DNA from: an uncultured Oscillospiraceae bacterium
GTDB taxonomy: Bacteria > Bacillota > Clostridia > Oscillospirales > Acutalibacteraceae
DNA length: 6,070 bases
Direction: 5' to 3'
Assembly: GCA_900552225.1 (NCBI GenBank)
Contig: URYX01000116.1
Location: forward strand, 1 to 6,070
Shown here: positions 1 to 6,070 of the stretch, piece after piece
Layout of the letters: the number at the start of each line of letters is the position of its first letter
Numbering within the stretch: the first letter of the stretch is position 1
Notes under the pieces: model-generated
What the model was told of the DNA's origin: nothing
Database searches by the model: none
What the model saw: the letters and a program-made list of their open reading frames with translations, nothing else
Position numbers and translations under genes: made by a program

Positions 1-82
1 GTTTAAAAGGATTCATAAAGACTGCAAAACGAAGTGCTGCCGGGGGATGGCCAAAGCCGGAGGAGAATCTGTTGACTCGATT

Positions 83-127
83 TCCCGGTTGTCCGCGACC
101 TGGAATATCGCTTTGCCGGGACGCGGA
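83..127. repeat. Overlapping short inverted repeats downstream of the DUF4838 gene
   Basis: Two perfect 6-bp pairs interleave: tcccgg 83-88 with ccggga 116-121, and tccgcg 92-97 with cgcgga 122-127. They cross each other, with no spacer between the two right-hand arms, so they are better read as alternative hairpins than as a pseudoknot. Neither is followed by a T-run in the direction of transcription. The 149 bases after the stop codon therefore hold no clear terminator, promoter or gene. Confidence 0.25.
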
Positions 128-149
128 TTTCCGTGCTTTTTGCGGCTTC

Positions 150-2042
150 TCAGTTGGTCGCAATAAGATAGCGGGCGGATTTCCAATACTGCAGCTGATT
201 CTGTATCCGCTGCCGCTGCACGGAGGTTACACTGTCCAGCTTCTTTTCCGCGGCCGCCACGGCCGCGTCGATTACGCGAATACGCTCCTTGGTGTACACG
301 GAGCTCGGAGCGGGAGGAATCCAGGCGATGCTTCGGTCGGAGCGGTTCTGTTCACTGCTGTCGGCCAACGCCAAATAATAGGTCAGCATCTCCTCCGCGG
401 CCTCTCCGAACAGCTTTTGACATGCATCGGCCAAAATCTGTTCTCCTGTCAGGCCGGCATCCCACATACCCTTGGCCGACACATACCAGAGCGGCCACCG
501 CAGGGCAAAGCTCTTCTGGGTTTCGTAATATGTGGGACTCGGGCCCTGGTCGTAATAGATATACGAGGCTCCGCCGTCCTTCCAGACCTTCTGATTGCGT
601 GTGGAGACGTTTCCCTGAACCCACGGGATTTCGGCCCATACGGGGGCGTTGGCCGCCAGACAATGCCACTCCCAAATGGCCACGTTTTTAATGCCGGCGG
701 TCTGTGTATACTGCCGGAAGTTGTCAATCCACGATTGTGTATACGTCACGCGGGTAATGGAATTGTAGCCGGTCGGAATTTTGAGGCCCAAATCCAGCGG
801 TATGGTCATGCTGGTCTCCCGGCAATACATCATTTCCACGTTCGGTTCGGCCTGAATGCCGCTGACCGGCGGCAGATAGGTCGAATGGTAGCTCAAAAGC
901 GTCAGCTTTTTGTCCGGATACTTTTTGGCCACCTCACGGGCTACGGCATTGGCGAAATACAGCAGCTCATCGCTGTCGCTCCCCAGCTTTGCGCAGGATT
1001 CGCATTCGCACCAGTTGTCGTTCCACCCATCGTTGGCGGCGATGGAATACTGTGTCAGAAGCGGGTTCTCGTCAAATTTCTGAATGACCCGTCTGGCCAC
1101 CTCGCGGGCCAGCTCCGCATTGGTGTAGCAATACTGCCAGTAGGAATCCGTTGTGGTATACGGATCGCGCCTGCCGTTGCAGAGCGCAAACCACTCCGGC
1201 TTTGTCCTGGCAAATTCCTCTCTTGTAATCAGGCTGGAAACACCGTGACCGACAAATTTGCTGTCTCCTCCCATATACCAGCGGTAGGAGAATTTTTTAT
1301 AATTGAACCATACGTTGCTGATCCGTGCCGAAAACTGGGGCGTATGATCGATGTCCAGCGAGCCGATGGCCAGTGTTTTGATTTCCGGGATCACCTGCCA
1401 CAGCTCATCGGGACCGAACCAGCCGCAGCCCAGCTTTTCCAGAAACATATTGACCGCAAATTCCGTACCGCGGTAAGCGCCGTCGTCATTTCCGATGAGC
1501 ACCAGATAATTTCCGATGCGCCTGACGATCACCCGTTCGGCACCGGGATAGCCGGACGGCTGTGCAATGCCGAGGGCCTTTGTCTGTGCGGTAGGCCCGA
1601 CAAGGATATAGTTGCCCTCGGTGCGGTCAACGTCGTCGTATCCGATTTTGACAGGGGCTCCCGTGATGCGTTTCAGATGCGCCTGCAGATCCTCTGCGGC
1701 CGCCCGCACGAGCTCGGTGGCCCCGCGGGGAATTACAATGATAGTCTTTGCCGTACCGTCCCGGGCAATGAGAAAGTCGCTCGGCTGCGGGTCATCCACC
1801 ACCGCTGACGAGGAAGTGGTGGGAGCGGTATCGGGGGTACGTCCCGAAGAATCACCGGAGGATGAGGTATCCGTCGGTGTATCGGAGACGGAGGGGGTGC
1901 TCGGCTGACCGGAGATTCCGGTCGGGGCCGATCCGGAGGGATCCGGCCCCTCTGACGGCGTACTGCAGCCTGCACCGATCAGCAGGACGGCCGCCGTCAG
2001 CAGCGCCAGCCATCGGCGCCCCGCGTAAAACCGTGTCTTCAT
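150..2042 (-). CDS. Lipoprotein with glycosidase-type N-terminal domain and DUF4838 domain; probable glycan-active enzyme
   Basis: This 630-residue protein starts with a lipoprotein signal peptide ending at Cys26 (LIGAGC, an acceptable but not ideal lipobox). A Ser/Thr/Pro/Gly/Asp-rich linker of about 60 residues (27-88) would hold the enzyme off the membrane. Residues about 89-225 match the N-terminal alpha/beta domain found before GH20 and GH67 catalytic barrels: AAAEDLQAHLKRITGAP, then RGTEFAVNMFLEKLGCGWFG, then VIPE. Residues about 230-530 match the uncharacterised DUF4838 domain, including EWFALCNGRRD (283-293), YCYTNAELAREVARRV (304-319), and the signature NDGWNDNWCECESC (337-350) with Cys345, Cys347 and Cys350. 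IWEWH (456-460) is a possible active-site strand, with Glu458 and Asp338 as candidate acids (inference). Residues 530-630 are mostly helical. The link to a sugar importer supports extracellular glycan processing, but no reaction is established. The stop is TGA. A non-catalytic glycan-binding role is the main alternative. Confidence 0.9.
   Translation of the reverse strand: MKTRFYAGRRWLALLTAAVLLIGAGCSTPSEGPDPSGSAPTGISGQPSTPSVSDTPTDTSSSGDSSGRTPDTAPTTSSSAVVDDPQPSDFLIARDGTAKTIIVIPRGATELVRAAAEDLQAHLKRITGAPVKIGYDDVDRTEGNYILVGPTAQTKALGIAQPSGYPGAERVIVRRIGNYLVLIGNDDGAYRGTEFAVNMFLEKLGCGWFGPDELWQVIPEIKTLAIGSLDIDHTPQFSARISNVWFNYKKFSYRWYMGGDSKFVGHGVSSLITREEFARTKPEWFALCNGRRDPYTTTDSYWQYCYTNAELAREVARRVIQKFDENPLLTQYSIAANDGWNDNWCECESCAKLGSDSDELLYFANAVAREVAKKYPDKKLTLLSYHSTYLPPVSGIQAEPNVEMMYCRETSMTIPLDLGLKIPTGYNSITRVTYTQSWIDNFRQYTQTAGIKNVAIWEWHCLAANAPVWAEIPWVQGNVSTRNQKVWKDGGASYIYYDQGPSPTYYETQKSFALRWPLWYVSAKGMWDAGLTGEQILADACQKLFGEAAEEMLTYYLALADSSEQNRSDRSIAWIPPAPSSVYTKERIRVIDAAVAAAEKKLDSVTSVQRQRIQNQLQYWKSARYLIATN
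993..1010 (-). other. Cysteine cluster CECESC of the DUF4838 domain
   Basis: These six codons encode Cys345-Glu-Cys347-Glu-Ser-Cys350, preceded by NDGWNDNW. As I recall, a closely spaced Cys cluster after an Asn-Asp-Gly turn is characteristic of DUF4838 proteins. In an extracellular protein the cysteines could bind a metal or form disulfides. The sequence alone does not tell which. Confidence 0.6.
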
Positions 2043-2053
2043 ATGGATGGATT

Positions 2054-2060
2054 CCCTTCT
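2054..2060 (-). promoter_or_regulatory. Ribosome binding site of the DUF4838 lipoprotein gene
   Basis: The minus strand reads AGAAGGG, 11 bases before the ATG at 2042. Match and spacing are weaker than for the two transporter genes, which may mean lower translation. The start is still preferred because the lipoprotein signal peptide begins right after it. Confidence 0.55.
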
Positions 2061-2077
2061 TTCTGATGTTCTGCGGT

Positions 2078-2098
2078 CCCGGCCGCGGCAGCACCGGG
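2078..2098 (-). repeat. Short GC-rich inverted repeat between the binding-protein and DUF4838 genes
   Basis: The arms 2078-2082 (cccgg) and 2094-2098 (ccggg) could pair across an 11-base GC-rich loop, just after the TAA of the binding-protein gene. No U-run follows, so it is not a convincing terminator. A 5-bp match in GC-rich DNA may be chance. Confidence 0.3.
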
Positions 2099-2105
2099 CC
2101 GGAGG

Positions 2106-3419
2106 TTATTCGGTCTCATCGGAGGCAACCGTCTCTTTAGTCCAGTCGATTACCGTGTTGGCCTGATCCACCTTTTGCTGATAGATGGGGGTGTATTCGG
2201 CAATGGCCTGGGCAATACTTTTGCCGACGGCAATTTCCTGGCAGATCTCAAATGCGCCGCCTACCGCCGAATCGTAGCTGTTGATCGGATAGGGCTTTTT
2301 CCCCAGCATGTCGTAGACGGCCAGATGCTCGGCCGGGATGCGGGCGTTGGTGGCCTCGTTGAATTCTTTCTCCGCCTTCAGCATCGCCTCGATCAGCTTG
2401 CCGGAGTGGTAGGGAGTATCGCAGCCGTTGCCCATGGCATATCCGAAGGCGGTCATGGGGGCAAGTCCGTCGGGATTGTTCGGGCCGGATGCCATCGGCA
2501 CAACACCGTACTCAAAATCCACCATTCCGTAGTCCCGCGCCTCCAGAATATTGGCCTCGACCCAGGTGAAATCCGCAAGCATGGCTGCATTGCCCTTGTA
2601 GAAGGTGCTCCAGGGATCGGCCTCCCAGCCCTCCCATTGGGAGGTGTACCAGGCGTCCTGAATCACTCCGAGCGAATACGCCAGATTGGGGTCGTTGATG
2701 TTGAGGGTGTACCGGTATTGGTTGTCCAGCTTAACCATGGAGGTGGCATTGGCGCCGAAAAAGATATAGGGATAATTGCAGGCAAGCCCCCATCGCTTGC
2801 CGGAGGCGTTATTGTAGGTCAGCTCCCTGGCAATGCGCGCCAGGTTGTCAAACGTCCATTCGCCGGCGTTGTACAGATCCAGGGGACAGTCAACGCCTTC
2901 GTTTTCAAAGATATCCTTGTTGTAAAAAATTACACAGACACTCGGCCGCGTTACGGCCACATAGTAATTGCCGTTGTAGCAAAAGACCGAGTCCATGGTC
3001 TCCCTGTGCAGCACGGGGCTGTTCATATCGATATAGTCCTGCAGCGGCTGGTTCAGCCCCTGCAGAGCATACATCGGGTTGTTGTTGGCGCTGTCCTGAA
3101 ACACGTCGATCGGCTCGCCGGCAGCCGCTGCGGAACGAAGCTTGGTCATCCAGTTGTCGATACTGGCGGACACAAATTCTAGCGTAATGTCCGGGTGCTC
3201 CTCCCTGAACGCGTTGAGGGCAATATTTTCCCATTTCGAGCTGTCGTTATAGTTATGGGCCGGGAGCATAAAGGTGAGCTTTCGGCCTTTTTCGGCGGCC
3301 AGTCCCGCCTCCTCGCCGCCGGAGGTGCTTCCTGCGGAGGACGTTCCGCCGCGGCTGCAGGCGGTCAGGCCCAGCAGCAGGACCGCTGACGACAGCAGCC
3401 CCAAAATCCGTTTTTTCAT
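2106..3419 (-). CDS. Extracellular sugar-binding lipoprotein of an ABC transporter (family 1 solute-binding protein)
   Basis: This protein captures sugar or oligosaccharide outside the cell and delivers it to the permease encoded just upstream. It has 437 residues, the usual length for the family. The N-terminus is a lipoprotein signal peptide (KKR, hydrophobic core, lipobox LTAC), giving lipidated Cys21. A Gly/Ser-rich tether follows to about residue 45. Hallmarks of the SBP_bac_1 fold are the first strand and loop KLTFMLPAHNY (47-57), WENIALNAFREEHPDITLEF (63-82), the hinge strand VIFYNKDIFENEG (163-175), GEWTFDNLARIARELT (186-201), and GNAAMLADFTW (276-286). Aromatic residues around 259-273 (WYTSQWEGW, then W270) are candidates for sugar stacking; this is inference. 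The stop is TAA, and the DUF4838 lipoprotein gene follows after 63 bases. The ligand is unknown; a family 1 fold with many tryptophans suits an oligosaccharide better than a monosaccharide. Confidence 0.95.
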   Translation of the reverse strand: MKKRILGLLSSAVLLLGLTACSRGGTSSAGSTSGGEEAGLAAEKGRKLTFMLPAHNYNDSSKWENIALNAFREEHPDITLEFVSASIDNWMTKLRSAAAAGEPIDVFQDSANNNPMYALQGLNQPLQDYIDMNSPVLHRETMDSVFCYNGNYYVAVTRPSVCVIFYNKDIFENEGVDCPLDLYNAGEWTFDNLARIARELTYNNASGKRWGLACNYPYIFFGANATSMVKLDNQYRYTLNINDPNLAYSLGVIQDAWYTSQWEGWEADPWSTFYKGNAAMLADFTWVEANILEARDYGMVDFEYGVVPMASGPNNPDGLAPMTAFGYAMGNGCDTPYHSGKLIEAMLKAEKEFNEATNARIPAEHLAVYDMLGKKPYPINSYDSAVGGAFEICQEIAVGKSIAQAIAEYTPIYQQKVDQANTVIDWTKETVASDETE

Positions 3420-3428
3420 TATATACAG

Positions 3429-3435
3429 CTCCTTT
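3429..3435 (-). promoter_or_regulatory. Ribosome binding site of the sugar-binding lipoprotein gene
   Basis: The minus strand reads AAAGGAG, 9 bases before the ATG at 3419. The 66-base gap after the permease stop holds this site and a minor 4-bp hairpin (3468-3471 with 3477-3480), with no promoter-like sequence that stands out. This fits co-transcription. Confidence 0.8.
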
Positions 3436-3485
3436 CCATTGATCGGGTGCTGTTCGTTCTGTGTGAATGCGGGAGACGCAGTTTG

Positions 3486-4499
3486 TTATCCCACAATACC
3501 GCTGCGTTCCACACCTTCTGTAAAAAACCGCTGGACGAATGCATACAGCACTACCGGGGGCAGCGCGGTAAGCAGACAGCCGCAGGCGATGATCGGCTCA
3601 CGCATCAGGATCAGCTCCTGTCCCGCGATTCCGGCGACGCCGCCCAGCTGCTGACTCAGGGTCACCAGCATGGCGCGCAGCATGGTCAGGTTGACCGATA
3701 CGGTAAAGTCCACACGGAAAAAGAGCGCGGACAGCGTGTAGTCGTTCCAATACCATACAACGGAGAAAAGAAATACCGTGGCCATCAGCGGCAGCGTATT
3801 GGGGAGCATAACCCGCAGGAAGGTACGCAGAGGCCCGCAGCCGTCAATCATGGCCGCCTCCTCTAATTCCTGGGGCATGTTGCGGTAAAACTGACGCACA
3901 ATGAAGATGCACAGTCCGGAGCGGATTCCCGCCCCGAAAAAAGCCATGATGTAGAAAAGCAGCTCCCGGTCCAGCATATTGACGGTAAGCGGCGTACCGG
4001 TTACAAGTCCGACCAGGGAGCCGATGCCGAAGAAGTCGAAATTCTTCATGTTGACATACAGGGGAATGCTGTAGGACTGTACGGGAACAATGATGGTAAA
4101 AATCAGCACGGCAAACATCAGGTTGCGGCCCCAAAACCGGAATCGCGCAAAGCCGTATCCGGCCAGGACTGCGGTCAGCAGCTGCAGGCAGGTGCTGGGT
4201 ACCGTGATCAGCAGGGTTTTCAGCGCCGAACGGCCGTAGGACATCAGCGATACGGCCGCGGACATGGCCCGGAGGCTGAAGCCGCGCGGCAGCCAGACCA
4301 CCGACGGGTTGATCATGTCCTCCACACGCATAAATCCGGAGGAAACAATAAACAGCAGCGGGTACAGCATCACATAGCACATACCGATGATGAAGGCCGC
4401 GCGCAGCAGCCGGAGCGGCATCGCACACAGTGCGCGCCGCGTTTTCGGTTTAAGGGAAACTCCGGGGGTTGCGGTTCCCGCCGATGGAAAGAATTTCAT
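3486..4499 (-). CDS. Carbohydrate ABC transporter permease, MalG-type (CUT1 family)
   Basis: This is an inner-membrane subunit of a sugar importer, 337 residues long. Six membrane segments are apparent: about 32-55, 92-116, 126-148, 180-201, 236-255 and 303-323. The cytoplasmic EAA loop that docks onto the ATPase is clear at about 213-233 (EEAAMIDGCG, then MLP). The C-terminal end, about 323-337 (QRFFTEGVERSGIVG), is the usual ending of MalG-type permeases. The stretch of about 150-180 between the third and fourth segments is longer than in E. coli-type MalG. From recall this is normal for a clostridial and Paenibacillus subgroup that imports oligosaccharides. The start is set by the strong ribosome site 6 bases upstream, and the stop is TAA. 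The binding-protein gene follows after 66 bases, so the two very likely work together. The MalF-type partner and the ATPase are not in the window; Bacillota CUT1 systems often use a shared MsmX-like ATPase encoded elsewhere. The substrate cannot be told from the sequence. Confidence 0.95.
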   Translation of the reverse strand: MKFFPSAGTATPGVSLKPKTRRALCAMPLRLLRAAFIIGMCYVMLYPLLFIVSSGFMRVEDMINPSVVWLPRGFSLRAMSAAVSLMSYGRSALKTLLITVPSTCLQLLTAVLAGYGFARFRFWGRNLMFAVLIFTIIVPVQSYSIPLYVNMKNFDFFGIGSLVGLVTGTPLTVNMLDRELLFYIMAFFGAGIRSGLCIFIVRQFYRNMPQELEEAAMIDGCGPLRTFLRVMLPNTLPLMATVFLFSVVWYWNDYTLSALFFRVDFTVSVNLTMLRAMLVTLSQQLGGVAGIAGQELILMREPIIACGCLLTALPPVVLYAFVQRFFTEGVERSGIVG

Positions 4500-4505
4500 G
4501 CGTAT

Positions 4506-4513
4506 CCTCCTTT
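4506..4513 (-). promoter_or_regulatory. Ribosome binding site of the permease gene
   Basis: The minus strand reads AAAGGAGG, a near-perfect Shine-Dalgarno sequence, 6 bases before the ATG at 4499. It fixes that start. Its GGAGGA core (4505-4510) is complementary to TCCTCC at 4531-4536 on the same strand. That pairing would cover the site and competes with the 12-bp hairpin. Confidence 0.85.
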
Positions 4514-4522
4514 GCGGAGATT

Positions 4523-4562
4523 CCTCTCCCGGAGGACGGATAAAGCCGGTCTCCGGGAGAGG
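4523..4562 (-). repeat. Perfect 12-bp inverted repeat in the surface protein-permease gap
   Basis: The arms 4523-4534 (cctctcccggag) and 4551-4562 (ctccgggagagg) are exact reverse complements. After a 2x2 internal mismatch, 3 more base pairs (4537-4539 with 4546-4548) close a 6-base loop. On the transcribed minus strand the hairpin begins 14 bases after the TGA of the surface-protein gene and ends 9 bases before the permease Shine-Dalgarno site. No U-rich run follows on either strand, so it does not meet the usual criteria for a Rho-independent terminator. It could set relative expression by stabilising or processing the mRNA, or act as a weak attenuator. That role is inferred; the pairing is visible directly. 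Confidence 0.75.
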
Positions 4563-4576
4563 GGGTATCCGCGATA

Positions 4577-6070
4577 TCAGGCGCGGCGGCGCTTGGAGGC
4601 GGCAACCGATGCGGCCAGGACCGCCAAGGCTGCCGACACAATCAGCATCGGTACGGCGGAGCCTTCACCGGCATCCACCGTCGGCTTCTGTGTGGCCAGA
4701 CGGACATCGTACATGATTTCGCCGCGGATATAGACGCGCAGCAGCATGGCGTCGGTAATGACGGTATCCGCTTCTGTAATCTCGTCGTCACCGTCATATA
4801 GCTCCACTGTCACCGTCGCATCATACTGCAGTGCGGTCAACAGATCGCCGGACTTTGTGCCCTCGGGCACGGTCAGCAGTTCCTTTTGGCCGTCCAGCAT
4901 CATTCCCGACGCATCGGACTTCACGGAAAGAACCGTATCCACCGACGGCTTGACATAGGGGGTGTAGGTTTCCTCCACCGTTTTCAGCGCATAGTCGGCA
5001 TCGCTGTGCGGCGTTTCCGTGGCGGCCTTGGAGTAGGTATACGTCACATTTTTGCCTGTTTCCGAGGGCTCACCCCACAGATACAGATGTTCGACCTCTC
5101 TTTGTACGCCGTAATCTCCCTCCTGAAGCAGGGCATCGTCCTCCATGCGGTAGACGACATTGCCGTCCTTATCGGTGACGTAGAAGTCCGCCAGATACAT
5201 GTCACCGACACCGAGCGAAGCCGAGATGGTGTTGTAGAAGTCCAGACGCGGGTTATTGGCGTCAATGGTAACGGCGGAGCCGTCGGCATTCAGAATCGGC
5301 AGCCAGCCGCCCGTATTGGAACGGAAGGTGCGGACCGGGGTCGTGATGACGTTGCCGAAGCAGAAGGTGCCGCTGACATAGTTTTCGACTTTGATCATGC
5401 CGTGCAGAGTCAGCGGGGCGACCGATTCCCAGGAGGCCTGGAAGCCCTTGGTGCTGATATAGGTAATCGGCACGGGATTTTCCTGCGGCAGGCTCATTTT
5501 GAGAACGGCGTTCGGAGTATACTCGTACATATTGGATTCCGTATCCACCGACGATTTCCCGTTTGTGACATAGGTTTTCCAATAGCCGTCCAGCGCCCAG
5601 AGCTTCAGATCGTTGGCCAGGGAATATACAATTTTATCCTTGCTGTCCGCGATAATCAGATCGGCAAGTGTGAGACGGCCGTTGGCGTTTACCGCCTGGA
5701 AACGCAGAATGACGTCCTCCTCAAAATCCTTCAGGGTGATTTGCCGCCCTCCGGGGGTGGACAGCTCCACCCATCCGTCGGTATCGGCCGTCCACCGGCT
5801 GACCTCAACGGTTTCATTGGCCGGCTTCATGGTCGCTCCGTCGTAATTGCCGTAGAAGGCGGTAGCGACAAATGCGGCGGGCTGAGCGGCGTCGATTGCT
5901 TCAAAGCCTTCGATCTTCAGCTTGGCCACCACATGATAGGGACCTCCGTTTTCTCCCAGCATAAACGGAAGCATTTCCATCTGCAGAATGGCCTGTGAAT
6001 CGCCGTTGTTGGTAAGCGTGATGCTCCGGTGGGGGGTGTAGTCCTCCGCCGGCGCCGCCAGGCTTCCCAT
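4577..6070 (-). CDS. Large surface protein, C-terminal part: tandem beta-rich modules, Ig-like domain, C-terminal membrane anchor (partial)
   Basis: The visible 497 residues have no signal peptide and the first codon sits exactly on the window edge. That ATG is probably internal and the gene is 5'-truncated. Two related modules can be seen, about residues 11-155 and 184-315. Each starts with YTP, has a LKIEGF or IKVENY strand and a DGW or GGW turn, and ends in a similar segment (ADLIIADSKDKIVYS versus ADFYVTDKDGNVVYR). They resemble jelly-roll carbohydrate-binding modules, but no named family is recognised. Residues about 378-458 form a small Ig-like domain of the type common in clostridial surface proteins (TVPEGT, then ELYDGDDEIT). 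Residues 472-490 are a hydrophobic helix followed by KRRRA, which fits a stop-transfer anchor. No LPxTG-type motif precedes it, so sortase attachment is doubtful. The stop is TGA, 77 bases before the permease gene. A glycan-binding or adhesive role is inferred from architecture and neighbours only. Confidence 0.85.
   Translation of the reverse strand: MGSLAAPAEDYTPHRSITLTNNGDSQAILQMEMLPFMLGENGGPYHVVAKLKIEGFEAIDAAQPAAFVATAFYGNYDGATMKPANETVEVSRWTADTDGWVELSTPGGRQITLKDFEEDVILRFQAVNANGRLTLADLIIADSKDKIVYSLANDLKLWALDGYWKTYVTNGKSSVDTESNMYEYTPNAVLKMSLPQENPVPITYISTKGFQASWESVAPLTLHGMIKVENYVSGTFCFGNVITTPVRTFRSNTGGWLPILNADGSAVTIDANNPRLDFYNTISASLGVGDMYLADFYVTDKDGNVVYRMEDDALLQEGDYGVQREVEHLYLWGEPSETGKNVTYTYSKAATETPHSDADYALKTVEETYTPYVKPSVDTVLSVKSDASGMMLDGQKELLTVPEGTKSGDLLTALQYDATVTVELYDGDDEITEADTVITDAMLLRVYIRGEIMYDVRLATQKPTVDAGEGSAVPMLIVSAALAVLAASVAASKRRRA
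5126..6040 (-). repeat. Two diverged copies of a protein module within the surface-protein gene
   Basis: Copy A is encoded at about 6040-5606 and copy B at about 5521-5126. Anchor points that align by eye are the opening YTP, the LKIEGF/IKVENY pair, the TDGW/TGGW turn, and the closing AD...DK...VVY/IVY segment followed by an acidic LxxDLKL or MEDDALL stretch. The copies are related at protein level but too diverged to count as a DNA repeat, so the duplication is old. A short exact DNA match of 15 bases (4933-4947 and 5539-5553) encodes an SVDT tetrapeptide that follows each copy. Boundaries are approximate. Confidence 0.65.

Noticed and set aside
1..16. Possible start of a further minus-strand gene at ATG 16 (MNPFK).
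   Set aside because: There is no Shine-Dalgarno sequence before it, no promoter can be seen, and only five codons are visible.
83..127. H-type pseudoknot from the two crossing 6-bp pairs.
   Set aside because: One connecting loop would have zero bases and another 18, which does not fit classical pseudoknot geometry. Short GC-rich matches are likely by chance.
72..1808. Plus-strand open frame of 578 codons starting at TTG 72, with a GGAGGAG site at 59-65 six bases upstream.
   Set aside because: It is codon-aligned and antisense to the DUF4838 gene, so its lack of stops only means that gene avoids TTA, CTA and TCA codons there. Its product is rich in Cys, His, Arg and Gly with no recognisable domain, while the minus-strand frame has clear family motifs. 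The ribosome site is probably chance.
2175..3182. Plus-strand open frame of 335 codons.
   Set aside because: It is the codon-aligned mirror of the sugar-binding lipoprotein gene. The product has no recognisable domain, and the opposite strand is certain.
4523..4562. Reading the 12-bp hairpin as a Rho-independent terminator after the surface-protein gene.
   Set aside because: No U-run follows on the transcribed strand, and no promoter is visible between the hairpin and the permease gene that could restart transcription.
4886..5998. Plus-strand open frame of 370 codons.
   Set aside because: It is the codon-aligned mirror of the surface-protein gene. The His/Arg/Gly-rich product looks like an antisense artefact.
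1..6070. CRISPR array, tRNA, rRNA, insertion sequence or phage element.
   Set aside because: No regularly spaced repeats, tRNA-like or rRNA-like segments, transposase motifs or terminal inverted repeats were seen on either strand.

Overview
This 6.07 kb window looks like part of a carbohydrate-acquisition locus from a Gram-positive, Clostridia-like Bacillota, possibly a gut or anaerobic-habitat relative of the Oscillospirales. The evidence is moderately high GC, strong AGGAGG-type Shine-Dalgarno sites, two lipoproteins with signal peptidase II cleavage sites, a surface protein with a C-terminal hydrophobic segment and KRRR tail, and a CUT1-type sugar ABC transporter. The taxonomic placement is inferred from style and was not searched.

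All four genes that can be supported lie on the minus strand, so the locus reads from right to left. They are: (1) 6070-4577, the 3' part of a large extracellular protein with two diverged copies of a beta-rich module, an Ig-like domain and a C-terminal membrane anchor; it very probably continues beyond the window. (2) 4499-3486, a MalG-type sugar ABC transporter permease. (3) 3419-2106, a family 1 sugar-binding lipoprotein. (4) 2042-150, a lipoprotein with a glycosidase-type N-terminal domain followed by a DUF4838 domain, probably a glycan-active enzyme of unknown specificity. Gaps are 77, 66 and 63 bases. No promoter or classical Rho-independent terminator is visible between the genes, so they are probably co-transcribed from a promoter to the right of the window.

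A working model (inference) is that the surface protein binds a polysaccharide or host glycan. The DUF4838 lipoprotein would process it at the outer face of the membrane, the binding lipoprotein would capture the released oligosaccharide, and the permease would import it with a MalF-type partner and an ATPase. The partner and the ATPase are not in this window.

The most notable non-coding element is a perfect 12-bp inverted repeat between the surface-protein gene and the permease gene. It lies just upstream of the permease Shine-Dalgarno site and has an alternative pairing that would cover that site. The last 149 bases (positions 1-149) hold only weak inverted repeats and no convincing gene. 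Several long open frames on the plus strand are codon-aligned mirror images of the real genes and are rejected as coding.
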